Source of the DNA: Agarophyton chilense
Lineage: Eukaryota; Rhodophyta; Florideophyceae; Gracilariales; Gracilariaceae
Direction of reading: 5' to 3'
Length of the DNA: 64,000 nt
NCBI GenBank assembly: GCA_030374765.1
Contig: JARGXX010000129.1
Location: 310,001 to 374,000, forward strand
The stretch's first letter is position 1. Every line of letters begins with the position of its first letter. This document shows, one piece after another, positions 1 through 9,904 of the stretch. The notes under the pieces are model-generated. The model made no database searches. It was not told the DNA's origin and saw only the letters and a list, made by a program, of their open reading frames with translations. Both the position numbers and the translations under genes were made by a program.

Positions 1-240
1 ATTTTTGGGCGGGATGATTGTTGTTGGGAGCCACTTGATGCTGTCGTGTTTGTCTAGGTTGTTCAGTTCCGTTTCATGTGCCTTTTTCCACTGTACAGCG
101 TCTGAAAACTGGCGGGATTGGGATAGATTGGCTGGCGGTGACGTATTGATGAGTATATCTCGTGGTATGGGTTGGCGTTGTGCTGCTCTTGCTTTTAATG
201 CTGTTGTGGTGAATGCTCCAGGATCTTGGTCTCTATTGTA
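1..240 (-). pseudogene. start of Copia reverse transcriptase, cut by window edge
   Basis: On the minus strand an open frame to base 1 contains the motif AVQWKKAHETELNNL followed by a tryptophan block ending in PPKN. This is the conserved entry to the Copia RT domain (W..A...E...L....W). The polymerase motifs proper would be to the left of the window. Confidence 0.65.
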
Positions 241-360
241 AGTGTGGAAATCCTGCACTCTGATGGATTGGTACTGTTGGGTGCGCATATTAAGGATAGC
301 TATGTGCCTGAGGGATAGCGGGTACATGTATCTGGCCGGTTCTGCGCGAGGTTGGAGTTT

Positions 361-1103
361 CTATTTGGGAGCGTATACGGGTATGGTGCCGAGTTCTCTA
401 AATGTGAATAGTCGTTGGATATCCGGTGCATTGCCGTACCAAATCTTGTACGGAGATGTATTGGTGGATGCGAGATGGACGAGGTTGTATTTGAAGATCG
501 TATCTCGAGCAGCATCCTCCCAGTATTGGTCGCTGAGAATGGCCGTGTGTAACAGCGCTCGCACCGAGCTCATGATTGTTTTGTTCATGCGTTCTGCTAT
601 TGAATTCTCTTGCGGTTGATGAGGGCTGCGAAGGTGGAGCTGGACCTGGTGAGTGTTGTAGGTTTGTTGCATTTTGTTGGAGGTGTATTCTTTTGCGTTG
701 TCTGCTCGGAAGTAAGTGAGGGGATGGTGCATGCTATGGCGTATGTGGTGAAGTGTGTCGTTGATATGTTTAGGGATGTCTTTGCGGTATTTGGCAAAGT
801 GTGCCATTGTGAAACGGCTGCGTGCGCCGATTACAAGGAGCATGTGATTTTTGCCATGTGTAGAAGTTCGTTTGACGGGACCACAAGTATCAGAACTGAC
901 GTAGGCTCCGCTCCGACGGGGTATGCATGATATTTCGGTTTGTGTGGTGCTGGGGCCAACTTGGCGCGGTTGCATGCGGTACACGTCAATTTGTCGTGTG
1001 TGGGGAACTGGGTGGGCATGGTGGAGATGAGTCTTTTGTTGGCTGTGAGTTCTAATTTTGCTGGGTGTGCGTGATTCAATGTGATGTGCCAGTTGTGTAC
1101 CAT
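361..1103 (-). pseudogene. Copia integrase (zinc region plus DDE core), frameshifted
   Basis: The frame from 1103 has the pre-integrase zinc pattern: WHITLNHAHP supplies the histidines and CTACNRAKL the CxxC. A second frame (984 to 361) carries the catalytic core: first D in SSDTCGPV, second D in RADNAKEY and the E in PQENSIAERMNKT, followed by the usual W...A...YN block (DQYWEDAARDTIFKYN) and PYKIWYG, which is strongly conserved in Copia integrases. The two frames overlap between 831 and 984, showing a frameshift between zinc region and core. The catalytic triad itself is unbroken. Confidence 0.85.
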
Positions 1104-1649
1104 TGTCTGTTTGTTGGTTTGTCTGTGTGATTTTGTGGGGTTGGGTTGTTTCTGAAGGTCGTGGATGGTGAGCCTGTTAGTCGGAGAGCTTAGGACTGGT
1201 GGTGCTGCTTCAGTTTCTTTTGCTGATGCACTAGGAGGTGTGGAGGCGGTGCTGTCTATCGGTCGTGGTGGGGATGTGGAGATCTTGGTTGTTCAATTTT
1301 TGTGGGAAGAACGTGGTTTATGTCCTATTGTTCGCGCTGTGTACGTCTTTGTATTGTCAATCATTAAGCCCTTAAGTCGATACTTCGACTTTATCCATGG
1401 TGCCTTCGCCATTATACGTGCTGGATGCTTATTTATGTCGATGATATATCCTGTGCTTGCAGTGAATGCGATGAGTCCATAGCGGACTGCAAGATCTTAT
1501 ACCAATAGCAGATTGTATCGAATGTGACAGTTGGCCACCGCATTGGTGCGAATGGGTTGCTTACTCTGGTCGGGGAGTATGCTGATCGTTCCATGATGTG
1601 GGCACTCGGTCTGTGTGTTGGTGGCAGTAGTGGTTAGAGTGGGGTTTTA

Positions 1650-1830
1650 AATTTTGTTCACGGTGGCAGTGGGGAACGTCACATGTGTTGGGTGCGCTCC
1701 GCTGTCTAATACGAACGTACCATTGTTGTCATTTTCATCTTCTCTTGTTATATCCGCCTGTGGTGGTGGGTATGGTATCTGTGACTGTGTCGGAGCGGCA
1801 AAGAATGAGAGTATCGGCGGGAACGGGTAA
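1650..1830 (-). pseudogene. Copia aspartic protease segment
   Basis: The motif FVLDSGAHPTHV is the catalytic D-S-G loop of a retrotransposon pepsin-like protease, which cuts the Gag-Pol polyprotein. It follows an acidic linker (DITREDENDNNG) and precedes the integrase region by several hundred bases, as in Copia Pol. The frame stops soon after the motif (near 1647), so the second half of the protease is lost or shifted. Confidence 0.65.
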
Positions 1831-1884
1831 GGGTAAGGTGTATAAATGTAATGGGCTTGAGGTTGTATTTGGGATGTCGACGGT

Positions 1885-2660
1885 CTTGACATTCTTCGTC
1901 AGTGTGGACTGAGGGAATGCTGAGTTCCGTGTGGAAACAACAAGAGATGAAACCGGGGGGTAATCGGCGTTGAGTGTATGTGCCTCTGCGAAACTGTCCG
2001 TAGGGTTGGCGGAATTGGCCGCGGCCTCTCGGCATGTAGTCCCTGGTGAAAGGTCGTGGCCCGTAGTTCCCGGTGAATGTCGTGGATGATGAGGTTTGCG
2101 GCGTAGATTCATGTACAATCAGGTAGAGGGAATAAAGCTGTTTGAAGCTGATAACGAATTCTTTGATTTTTTGCGGTTTCTGGAGGAGAATTGGTCCTAG
2201 TACTTGTTTCTTCTTGTTTAATACTTGGATATCGAGCTGCAATCATTCCTTGTCGTATATTGGTGTGAGCCTTAACGTAATCTTCGATGCTGGTGTTGGC
2301 AGTGAAGGTGATATTCTTGGCTTCTGTCCTGAGAAACATGTGATCGTTTTTTGTAGATTGATTGATAGGATCTATGATGTCATGGGTGAGATCATGCGAG
2401 GTAGGGCGATCTTTTGGTACGAGTAGTAGGCCGAGGATCTCGGAAGGTACACTCCTTAGAATGGCTAGAATGGCTGATAATAGTTTTGACTTCAGGTTTG
2501 TGTGTTGTTCTAAAACTACAGGGTCGGTGGGGAGAGGTGTATTTCTGGAAAGGTGTTTTGTTTCTTTGATGGGTGTAGTGTATGTTTCTAGAGCCAGAAA
2601 CCATGGTGCGTGGTTCATACTGTCGAGTTGTGGGAGCTTCGGTTGTCTGTCGTTTCTCAT
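1885..2660 (-). pseudogene. Copia Gag, frameshifted
   Basis: The first frame (2660 to 2109) has the look of Copia Gag: an opening block with conserved tryptophan (NHAPWFLALETY), a helical middle and the motif EDYVKAHTNIRQGM, typical of the region before the nucleic-acid-binding part. A second frame (from 2242) supplies an Arg/Gly/Gln-rich tail and then a C-x2-H-x8-H-x4-C cluster at about 1885-1945 that resembles the variant zinc knuckle seen in several algal Copia elements. At least one frameshift separates the two halves, so no intact Gag can be made. The Gag would coat the element RNA in virus-like particles. Confidence 0.7.
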
Positions 2661-2908
2661 CTGTGAATATTGTGTGATGTCTTGCGGAGAATGATTGTCG
2701 TTGTCTTCCTAGATTGAATTTGGGTATAGTTCGGCTGTTATGTCGTTGGTGTCTTTGGTAAATTGCCGTCAGAGTCGACGGAGAGTGCATTGGTCGGTGA
2801 GATTCGTTGTGCGTGTTGAGTGGGGGTCGTGAGGGTGTTTTGTGTCAGGGTGGAAGAGTGAGTATGTGGGGGGGGGGGGGACTGGATTGCTTACGGCGTT
2901 TTTTCGTT

Positions 2909-2922
2909 GCGGTCCCATAACC
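2909..2922 (-). other. Copia primer-binding site of half-tRNA type
   Basis: Read on the minus strand the site begins GGTTATGGGACCGC. Its complement contains CATAACC, i.e. the initiator-tRNA anticodon CAU followed by AACC. This matches priming from an internal anticodon-loop fragment of tRNA-iMet, as known for Drosophila copia and yeast Ty5, and not from the tRNA 3' CCA end. It lies directly next to the inferred LTR end. Confidence 0.5.
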
Positions 2923-3181
2923 TGTGAGAGGAAGACTCTCTCCACGGGTCTACACTACCTCGTCTGATGACCCTTTTGGGGAATCGAAAGGCTGGTTACG
3001 AATGCAAGGGGTCATGTAGGTTGTAATTATTCAAATTCTGACACCCTCTGTCGTGTTTTGTTTTTCCGATACGACAGAAGCAACCTGGGGATGCGTAGGC
3101 TCGAAGGGACGCCGAGAGCGCGTTGGAGCTACAGTATTTATACTGACAGGTGGCGTCAAATGACGACGCCCTGATCAAGCA
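2923..3181 (-). repeat. probable 5' LTR of Copia element I (outer end tentative)
   Basis: On the minus strand this segment ends in CTCTCACA directly before the primer-binding site, as an LTR ending in CA should. A TATAAATA box lies near 3134-3142 in minus orientation. A TG-starting outer edge at 3181 is possible, but the outer end is not fixed because the partner LTR is outside the window. It is not similar by eye to the LTRs at 3722-4088 and 10786-11146. Confidence 0.4.
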
Positions 3182-3721
3182 AATTATATCTTTCTCTGTG
3201 TGCTTCTGGACTTCTTTAATAAAGAAGGCTGTGCGGAAGCCAAGGAAGATGCACTTCTTAACCATTTAACTCCATCTTACTCTAATCATTCTACCCCTAC
3301 ATTTCCCTTCAACCTATCCAGTAGTCTCGACTTCCGCGCTCTACGGTCTCTGCTAGTCAATCAGCTTTAGACCGACAACACTACCATAGAGGAATTCACA
3401 GATTGTACGAAACGTATTTCGCATTTCGCATCTAGTGACCTGTGAAAGTGTATTTTTTGGAAGAGAGATATTTTGTAGAACCTGAATGTACAAAAAAATG
3501 AAACCAAAGTATAGCATTAGATCTATCACGGAGCTTTTTATTGGAAAAAGTATGGTACACGAGGAGCCCAACATGTTTTAAGGCTTGTAAACTTCGTATA
3601 TCAGATGACTAAAAGTGATAACATTTTAGAGGAGTAAAAATACAACTCGACAAATAACAACAGATATAATGACTAAGCCACTTGACATCAAATTGATAGA
3701 TAAACACTGCGATGCTCTTGG
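3182..3721. other. no gene seen
   Basis: AT-rich DNA between Copia element I and the lone LTR. Short frames occur on both strands, but none has a recognisable motif. Part of it may still belong to the 5' LTR of element I. Confidence 0.4.
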
Positions 3722-4088
3722 TGTCTCTTCAATTGAGAAAGTCTGATCAGACAAAAGAAAGATTTGGAGTATTGTGAGCCTTGGGTTGGAAGCCTCCTGG
3801 GTAGTGAGATAGATACAAGACTACGCATTGGGGGGGTCTGAGAAGGAACTGTCATGATCATTGTTAAATGATCTACAATGGTGGATAGTGAGACCGTTGG
3901 CACAAATGCGGTTATGAGTTTTTGCTATTTTCCATATGATATTTTGGTGCAAAAATGTGTTATTAGAACTACTAGGATTTACTGTTTGATCTTTCCTGCG
4001 TCTCTATTGAGAGGAATACATAATGGTAAAGCTGAGGGGTGTGAACACTCAAAGAAGTGAGTAGTTAAGCCTCTTTCGAATTTCATCT
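3722..4088 (+). repeat. solo LTR of Copia family II
   Basis: This segment is the reverse-complement relative of 10786-11146. Matching landmarks include GCACAAATG, AATGATCATGACAGTTCCTT, CCAGGAGGCTT, GATCAAACAGT and TCCTAGTAGTT, in the same order. It begins TGT and similarity stops at about 4085-4088, exactly where the other copy meets a primer-binding site. Here no primer site or Gag follows, so it is best read as a solo LTR left by LTR-LTR recombination. I saw no clear target-site duplication. Confidence 0.7.
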
Positions 4089-6139
4089 AAGTTTTTGTTG
4101 TTATTCTGATTCATCAGTCGTAATCGTCCAAACTATCCGTCATAAACACAGTTCGATGAAAAGAAGAAGGCTTTTGCTTTCTTTTATTTAAAAATCTTGA
4201 GATTATGCACCGCGCTTTCGACAGTACGAATAGAGTATAATAGATGAAGGTTTTGTATAATTTGAGTGCTACTGCTGAAAAAACTGCGTGAACAATTATA
4301 CTTTCGATTTACCGGCAAGTCTTCGTTGTTAGTTTCTGATGGCCTTTTTCGTTCTTGAGTGTCAATAATTTTGTTGTTGAAAAGGATCTATAAAGGTTTT
4401 CGGAATCACTGAAGGGTTGTACTGCAAGACCTTGAGGCTATTCATATTGAATATTCTCAGTTTCTGGTGCGAACACTTGGTCTCTTCTATGAAGACTAGG
4501 CGAAGAGAAAGGTCTCCAGAAAAAAGCGTGAAACAAAGGTATTTTTCATATGTTCACTATTCGGGTTTTCTATTCAGCGCTCCAGTTTTAGAATTGTTAG
4601 GCTATTCTTCAACCACTTCTTTTGTACATTTCCTCTCATTGACTACATGACAGCTCGCTACGCTCGTACTATTACGCTTCGCAATTTTAACTAAGTACTA
4701 TTGACAAGGTAAAAAATAATAATTTTTTGACAACAACATTTCAATTTTTAATACGAAGCTATAGTGTTTTAAACTACCACGCGATGGCATCCGAGCGACT
4801 TAACCAAAACATAACTAAGTCCCAGCCAGCTCACCCCCACTCCCCAAAAAACCAATCCTAGACCAAAACCCATTAAATTCCTACAACCAAGCCCACTACT
4901 ACTATCCAAACTAAACTTCCTTCTGACATAGGTTCCAAGCTCTAAGTTGATATTCCAGGAGACAGTTTTCTGTTATAATGATTTTTTCAGAAAACTGATT
5001 CCGAATGTCCGAATTCTGCGAGTCGGGTGAAGAATTCTGACGAACTGACTTAAACGAAAAACGATTTTCGGCTTAAGTTTTCACATGATAATCCACCTGT
5101 CCTTTTACAATACTTCACGCAGGGTTAAAGGGGAGAGCTATGATCGATCTAACACTGGGGAGGGGGGCAGGTAGTCGACCAAACGCAGAGGCGTCAATTT
5201 TTCGTCAAGTCTCCGGAAATAATAATCCCTACGCAGGTTCTGGATTAAAACAAAACATTGCCCGAAATTATTTCATTCTAAACAACCGTTCTAGCCGTCC
5301 CAGCGTCCTAGTGTTCTCATATCATTCAAGAATGTTTGTTTTCTAAAGCACTGTTGCTCAAAGGTCCAGACATGCAAATATCATTCACATATCTTCGTCT
5401 CTTTGGTGGAGAGAACCCCTATCGTAGAGCTGGTTCTTTGTTCCAATCCAGTCCTAGAACCAAACTCTTTGTCCTGCAGGCGCAACTAGTTCTCTCAATA
5501 TTTTTTGGTTGGATTTTATTTCTAAGTTTCTAACGGGACCGAGTTCTACTACCCTTCAACAGTTCAAGATTGTCTAGTTTGAAAACATTTCATACTTGTA
5601 GTAATACCGTGCTATGAAGAACACAATACAAGTATGTATACAATGTAAATGGTTTAGAAGTAGAAAGTGTTATGAGAGCAACACGGATGGGTAAACATTT
5701 TGAAAGGTTTATGGTATTAATATCTTTGCTCAGCAGAAGCATAACGCTGATAGAATCCCGAAATAGATCAAATGAGAGAGATGCACTGAAGAACAAGCTT
5801 CTTTCGGAGCTGTAAATAGTGCAGTGGCATATTATTCCTTGCTGAGTTCATCTACTCAGCACCACTCACGAACGAGGCGGTAGATGACCAAAGATCCCAA
5901 TTTGGCAGAACCTACCGTGGTGTTTCCTTTTTCAGTGTGTGTTCTGTAAGGCATCATCACCAAAAAAAGGTGGCCCGTTTGATGCTACACAGCGATGCTC
6001 GATATTCTGCGCACATTTCCTCACAGTATATGAAGATCGTGAACGAAGCCAGTTCCGATTATATTTTTTCCAGCAAACTCACCGCTCATAGGAAATTCTG
6101 AATCTCCAACAAATAGATACAGGGAAAAGCAAGTGAAAA
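4089..6139. other. AT-rich intergenic DNA, no gene seen
   Basis: Two kilobases of AT-rich sequence with only short frames lacking family motifs. I see no RNA gene and no repeat with an obvious partner in the window. The last 100 bases presumably hold the 5' flank of the gene at 6140. Confidence 0.4.
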
Positions 6140-6667
6140 ATGTCTGCTGGGATTCCACACTCTAATGACGGTTACTCAAAGACGCCTTCAGTAACTCGGT
6201 TCTTCTTCACTCTAAGCTTTTTGACCATCTCTATCGTATCAGCAGCAACCTGGACACGGCCACAACAGACCCACGAAAAACAACCCTTTCAACAACCGAA
6301 ACTTGTGCTTGTGCCCTCTGGACGCTTAGGTATTCGTCAAGCAATCCAAGAAATACATCTGGAAAACAACGCAGACATATGCATTGCTCGATACAGACAT
6401 GGATTCTCGATACGATGTGATGGAATGGGCCGGAAGTCGGCTTTTTATGTAAATGGGAAATTGGTACACAAAGAGTTTAGAGCACCATTCCACATAGCAG
6501 GAAACAGCGGCCGCAACATCATAGCTCCTTGGGTTTCGTATCCTAATCGTGGAGTCATCACTTGCGTTTTGGATGGCGGTTCTAGTGTTTCTATCAAGTT
6601 CAGGATGAAGTGCTTGCGGAGATGGAAGCGCCGAGGTACTTCAGCATTGTTGGCTCAAACTCTGTAG
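6140..6667 (+). CDS. hypothetical secreted or membrane-anchored protein, 175 aa
   Basis: The frame starts in a good context (GAAAAATGTC, A at -3) and runs 175 codons. After about 18 polar residues comes a hydrophobic segment (FFFTLSFLTISIVSAA, about residues 22-37) that could be a signal anchor or late signal peptide. The rest is a compact, cysteine-poor domain with a patterned block (ARYRHGFSIRCDG, then FYVNGKLVHKEFRAPFHIAG, then PW) that looks beta-rich, ending in a basic tail (KCLRRWKRRG). I do not recognise the family. It is convergent with the MCM4-like frame 575 bases downstream. Codon content and the long open frame in AT-rich surroundings favour a real gene, but no homology supports it. 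Confidence 0.5.
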   Translation: MSAGIPHSNDGYSKTPSVTRFFFTLSFLTISIVSAATWTRPQQTHEKQPFQQPKLVLVPSGRLGIRQAIQEIHLENNADICIARYRHGFSIRCDGMGRKSAFYVNGKLVHKEFRAPFHIAGNSGRNIIAPWVSYPNRGVITCVLDGGSSVSIKFRMKCLRRWKRRGTSALLAQTL

Positions 6668-7242
6668 ACACTTCTGTCTTTGTTGCCACATTTCTTCGGT
6701 TAGCTCTTGTGTAGGTCGAAGAGCTAGTATGCATACCTGAATTCATTGTCTTTATTTTTCAATGCTTTTTTTGCTTTAGCATGTTTCTAAAAGCTAGCGA
6801 CACAAATCTGTTGACTCGAGCATCTCAAGCCTTTCCGTGTCCACATCTGCAAGATCGCGTCACGTTTCCATTGTCATGTATTGTAGATCTCGAGTAAGGG
6901 AAATAATAAGCGTCAAAAAGGGACCTCCCAGTATGTATCAATACTGAACCTCTGCGAATTCTAGGTCTTGTATTTCTTTCAAAATATCCGCATGGATCGT
7001 CAACGTCACCACATACTGGGCTCTTTATTTGGTTGTATTTACGAGATAATTCACTCGGTACATTCACACTTCGCTCATCAACGGCGGCAAAGACATCGAC
7101 ATATTTCGCCTCTTATCTTTCGACTCTCTATATCTCTCGAGTATTGCGCTAACATTTCTTACATGCCTTTGTCGCACATGACTGCGAATTAGTTGTTGAG
7201 GATTCCATAGCTATTACTTGACATGAAAGTTCCGCAGACGAA

Positions 7243-7929
7243 CTAAACAAGTTGTACAAGAGTACCACGGTGGGTTAACACAACTTCCTCCTTTTGCTCT
7301 AAAGTTCTCAAGGCTTCTCGAAGATCTCCAGGATTGATAACTGCATCCGATGTTTCCCGCAATGCTGCCAGTAGCTTGCTCGTGGGTAGGCCGCTGTCTT
7401 GTGATATTGCTCTGAGCTTTTCAACGATTGCACGTTCCAAGAAATTCGACATGGTGTCGCTACCTCTTGACTTTCCTGCTGCAAAGAGATTCATATCGAT
7501 CTTACCTGTATTCGGATCCAGGGCTGACATCCGAAGTGCACTCTTCACCAGCCTCATAGCCTCCTGGACGTCTTCCTCTTCTACTTCATTCTTGAGCTGC
7601 ATCCTTGCGTGTGCCTCAGCTAGACGAATCAATGATTCGAGCTGGCGTGGCGTGGCGCTTATAGTTCCACCGCCTCGTCCAACAGATCTCATCTCGACAT
7701 AACCACTCACGAGGGCATCTGCTGCGCTTTCAGTGAGCTTTGGATCAACTGCCTCTCGTGAGTACGCTATATATTCAGTCAGGGTCTTAGCGCTGAGAAA
7801 TTTTCCGCCGACGTACGACGGAGCGGTAGGCATTTCATCGTCGTACTCCACTCGTTCCCAAGGCCGTAGTATCTTCGTCTTTCGCACTGGAACCCTCATT
7901 TGGCTGTTTCTCGTGTCTGCTATTATCAT
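7243..7929 (-). CDS. MCM4: MCM4 C-terminal fragment (AAA+ lid plus winged helix), 228 aa
   Basis: MCM4 is one of six subunits of the eukaryotic replicative helicase. From about residue 50 the protein follows the C-terminal part of MCM4: TLTEYIAYSREAV, then the hallmark PRQLESLIRLAEAHAR (lid and sensor-2 helix), EDVQEAMRLV, ALDPNTGKIDMN, and a winged-helix end (DLREALRTLEQKEEVVLTHRG). The ATPase core with Walker A, Walker B and arginine finger is absent: nothing resembling it occurs upstream on this strand within the window. Family members are about 850-900 aa, so this is roughly the last quarter behind an unrelated N terminus of about 50 residues. No internal stop or frameshift is seen. It is either a truncated duplicate that stays open by chance or constraint, or a separate short protein. 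The family assignment is strong; function is unknown. Confidence 0.75.
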   Translation of the reverse strand: MIIADTRNSQMRVPVRKTKILRPWERVEYDDEMPTAPSYVGGKFLSAKTLTEYIAYSREAVDPKLTESAADALVSGYVEMRSVGRGGGTISATPRQLESLIRLAEAHARMQLKNEVEEEDVQEAMRLVKSALRMSALDPNTGKIDMNLFAAGKSRGSDTMSNFLERAIVEKLRAISQDSGLPTSKLLAALRETSDAVINPGDLREALRTLEQKEEVVLTHRGTLVQLV

Positions 7930-8114
7930 AGTTCTTGAAGAATTGCAAGCTGAATTTGTGAATGTACCGCGTAACGAGAACTATGAGCACAAACTTGGGT
8001 TTGCAGGGTCCCCGGGCGCTGTCGCCAACGGAGCTGGCAGAGCTCGGGGCCAATGAATAGCAAAGCGGTTGGAGTAGATTGAGTAGACGACAGAACCCAG
8101 ACGCAGTGTAGGAG

Positions 8115-8126
8115 AAATATATATGG
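8115..8126 (-). promoter_or_regulatory. possible TATA box for the MCM4-like frame
   Basis: On the minus strand CCATATATATTT lies about 190 bases upstream of the start at 7929. A TATA element at such a distance is plausible with a leader of about 150 bases, but AT-rich runs are common here and no transcript evidence is available. Confidence 0.2.
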
Positions 8127-8147
8127 GGAATGGGAGGGAGGGAGAAG

Positions 8148-8200
8148 CAATTTGGGATTCCATATTCAACCATATTGGTTGAACATGTAATCCCAAATTG
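8148..8200. repeat. 53-bp foldback: 24-bp arms, 5-base loop
   Basis: CAATTTGGGATT at 8148-8159 is the exact reverse complement of AATCCCAAATTG at 8189-8200, and TTCAACC at 8165-8171 of GGTTGAA at 8177-8183. The 5 bases between the blocks on each side pair at three positions. The result is an imperfect 24-bp stem around ATATT. It lies about 220 bases upstream of the MCM4-like start and may be a tiny foldback element or a footprint of one. Confidence 0.8.
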
Positions 8201-8847
8201 CGCAATAACAAAAATTTAGCAGCTTTGATAAAACTCAAAATGAGGCGTGAGAAATCGTCTCTGAAAAGACCGTACCAATTTGTATGCGAGTTTCTACTGC
8301 ACAGTGTGCTACCTCCACACACCTATTGAGAAGAACACTAGACAGATTCGGAAAGAAAAACGATGTCCATAATCGGCTGCTTGGCCCAATAAAACACTAA
8401 AACGGCAGATAGACAGATCGCAGATCCGTCAAACAAAAATCACCCGAAAAAGGTGCATGAAATTTTTTTGGCCACTTCTCTGGAGTGTGGCGTATCCCAA
8501 CTCACTCCCATTGAAGAACCTTCTCGGAAAAAGGAAGAAACGTCTCCACTACAACATTGTTGCCTTTAGCTGTCGCTTTTGCAGATTAATAAAGATCTGG
8601 AAGGCATTTTCGCATGATCTCTCCTGAAATCTTTTATTTCGAACGCCTTCAAATGCTACATTAAACCTAACTCGGCTTCAAAAATTACATTTTCTACCGA
8701 AAGTAGTTTGTGCATCGGGGTCTTTATGCGTCGTTCTGTGTTCAACAGAAACCAATCTCTTTGTTTTCAAAACCTCTGTTTTGTGCACTCCCTGCGTACA
8801 TGGAACTTCTCTTTTTGTCTCTAGCTTGTGCCTATTCGACAAAGAAT

Positions 8848-8867
8848 TTGACCTCATATGAGGTCAA
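8848..8867. repeat. 20-bp perfect palindrome
   Basis: TTGACCTCATATGAGGTCAA is self-complementary over all 20 bases. Perfect palindromes of this length are rare by chance. It could be a dimeric transcription-factor site, but there is no adjacent gene to assign it to. Confidence 0.7.
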
Positions 8868-9547
8868 GCGCCGGCTGCATCAAATACAATATAAGTCGTT
8901 CTTTCTGAGCTAGTCTACGACTTTTTACAAAGCTGAACTTTGAAATTCCTTTCCAAATCACACAGAAACGTATTTAAGTAGCATGTTTGTAGTACAAACC
9001 GCCATGACAGCAGAACAGCAGCTTAACAATGTGTGAGCCATAGAGGAGCCAAATAACAACGGGTTCGAACATAGCTGAATTTACATAAACTCTAAAACTT
9101 TAATTGAAACTCAACTAATTTATGCAATTGCTAGGTCTCATAACGTTTACAAACCTTCTTTAAAAGCAGACAAAATTTGATTAAATCTGTTAAAAGAGCA
9201 GTTCCGACATAAACTAACGTATATCTAGCAGGTTAAAAAAACGCAGATTAAGTCAATAGGAAGCTCATGATAAATCGATTTTTTGTTTTGGTTACATCAA
9301 AACATGCACTTTACTACCAAATTTGAATGTTAACATGTCTGTTTACATAAAAATGGCTTCTTTTCACCGAAACACCTTGCAACATTTATAATTAAGATAT
9401 ATATATATATTTTTTTTAAGCCGATTTGGAAACATGTCATTACTCAAATTTTGAAAGAGCTCGCCGTGTTTGTATCGTTATCTGGCCATTCTTCATTCCA
9501 AAGCCCCCTCTGGTGCCGATCTTTAAGATTCCTTCATCACAGAGCGC

Positions 9548-9796
9548 TTAACAATATATAAGTACCTCACCCATCTCTGGAATGAGCAGTACTTTTCGAA
9601 AATTAATACTATGCGTGAAGGTGTCTGACCCACCTCTTTCAGTTGTGTGAAGTACTGCATTTCCGACGAACGCAGCGCTCACAGTGCTTGGATCCCCAAA
9701 AACGATGGTCTTCTTTTCTACTTGTCGAATATCTCCGAGCTGCGAGAAATAGTTCACATTGGACTGCGGAGCACCGGAATTAAAAACGATCTCCAA
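9548..9796 (-). pseudogene. Copia family II protease, catalytic Asp replaced
   Basis: The frame reads like a Copia aspartic protease: VFNSGAPQSNVNYFSQL corresponds to the usual LDSGA.. loop with its downstream F..L, then VFGDPSTVSAAFVGNAVL to the G(D/N)GS....G.G.. strand, and INFRKVLLIPEMGEVLI to the ..NVLYVPGL..NLLS strand. The catalytic aspartate of DSG is Asn here, so the enzyme would be inactive. It lies left of the Gag relic on the same strand with correct Copia order and spacing. Integrase and RT are not recognisable further left. Confidence 0.7.
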
Positions 9797-9904
9797 TCAA
9801 TTTTTCTGATCCGAGCCGTGCGAAGTGAGAAGCGTTGAACGATGTGCGGTATCCTTATGAGTCCCCATAAAACCCCACTGCTGTGACTAGAAGTAGATTT
9901 GAAT

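Larger units (their letters stand above)
1..3181 (-). mobile_element. Ty1/Copia retrotransposon I, 5' part, decayed, cut by window edge
   Basis: The minus strand shows, in Copia order from right to left, a probable LTR end, a tRNA-derived primer site, Gag, protease, pre-integrase zinc region, integrase core and the first residues of reverse transcriptase, which stays open to base 1. This order (integrase before RT) is diagnostic of Ty1/Copia. The reading frame changes several times, so the copy is dead. Most of the RT, the RNase H and the 3' LTR lie beyond the left edge. The right LTR boundary is uncertain: the frame-free stretch after the primer site could end near 3181 or continue towards about 3380. 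Confidence 0.85.
7930..9547. other. non-coding flank with palindromes, no gene seen
   Basis: Apart from the foldback and the palindrome listed separately, this stretch holds an (AT)n run at 9397-9410 followed by a T tract and scattered short frames without motifs. It probably includes degraded Pol sequence of Copia family II at its right end, but I cannot read integrase or RT motifs in it. Confidence 0.4.

Noticed and set aside
9061-9070. GGGTTCGAAC, a tRNA T-loop-like sequence
   Set aside because: No acceptor or anticodon stem can be built around it.
7930-9500. upstream exons of MCM4
   Set aside because: No Walker A, Walker B or other MCM core motif on the minus strand to the right of 7929, so an intron split inside this window is unlikely.
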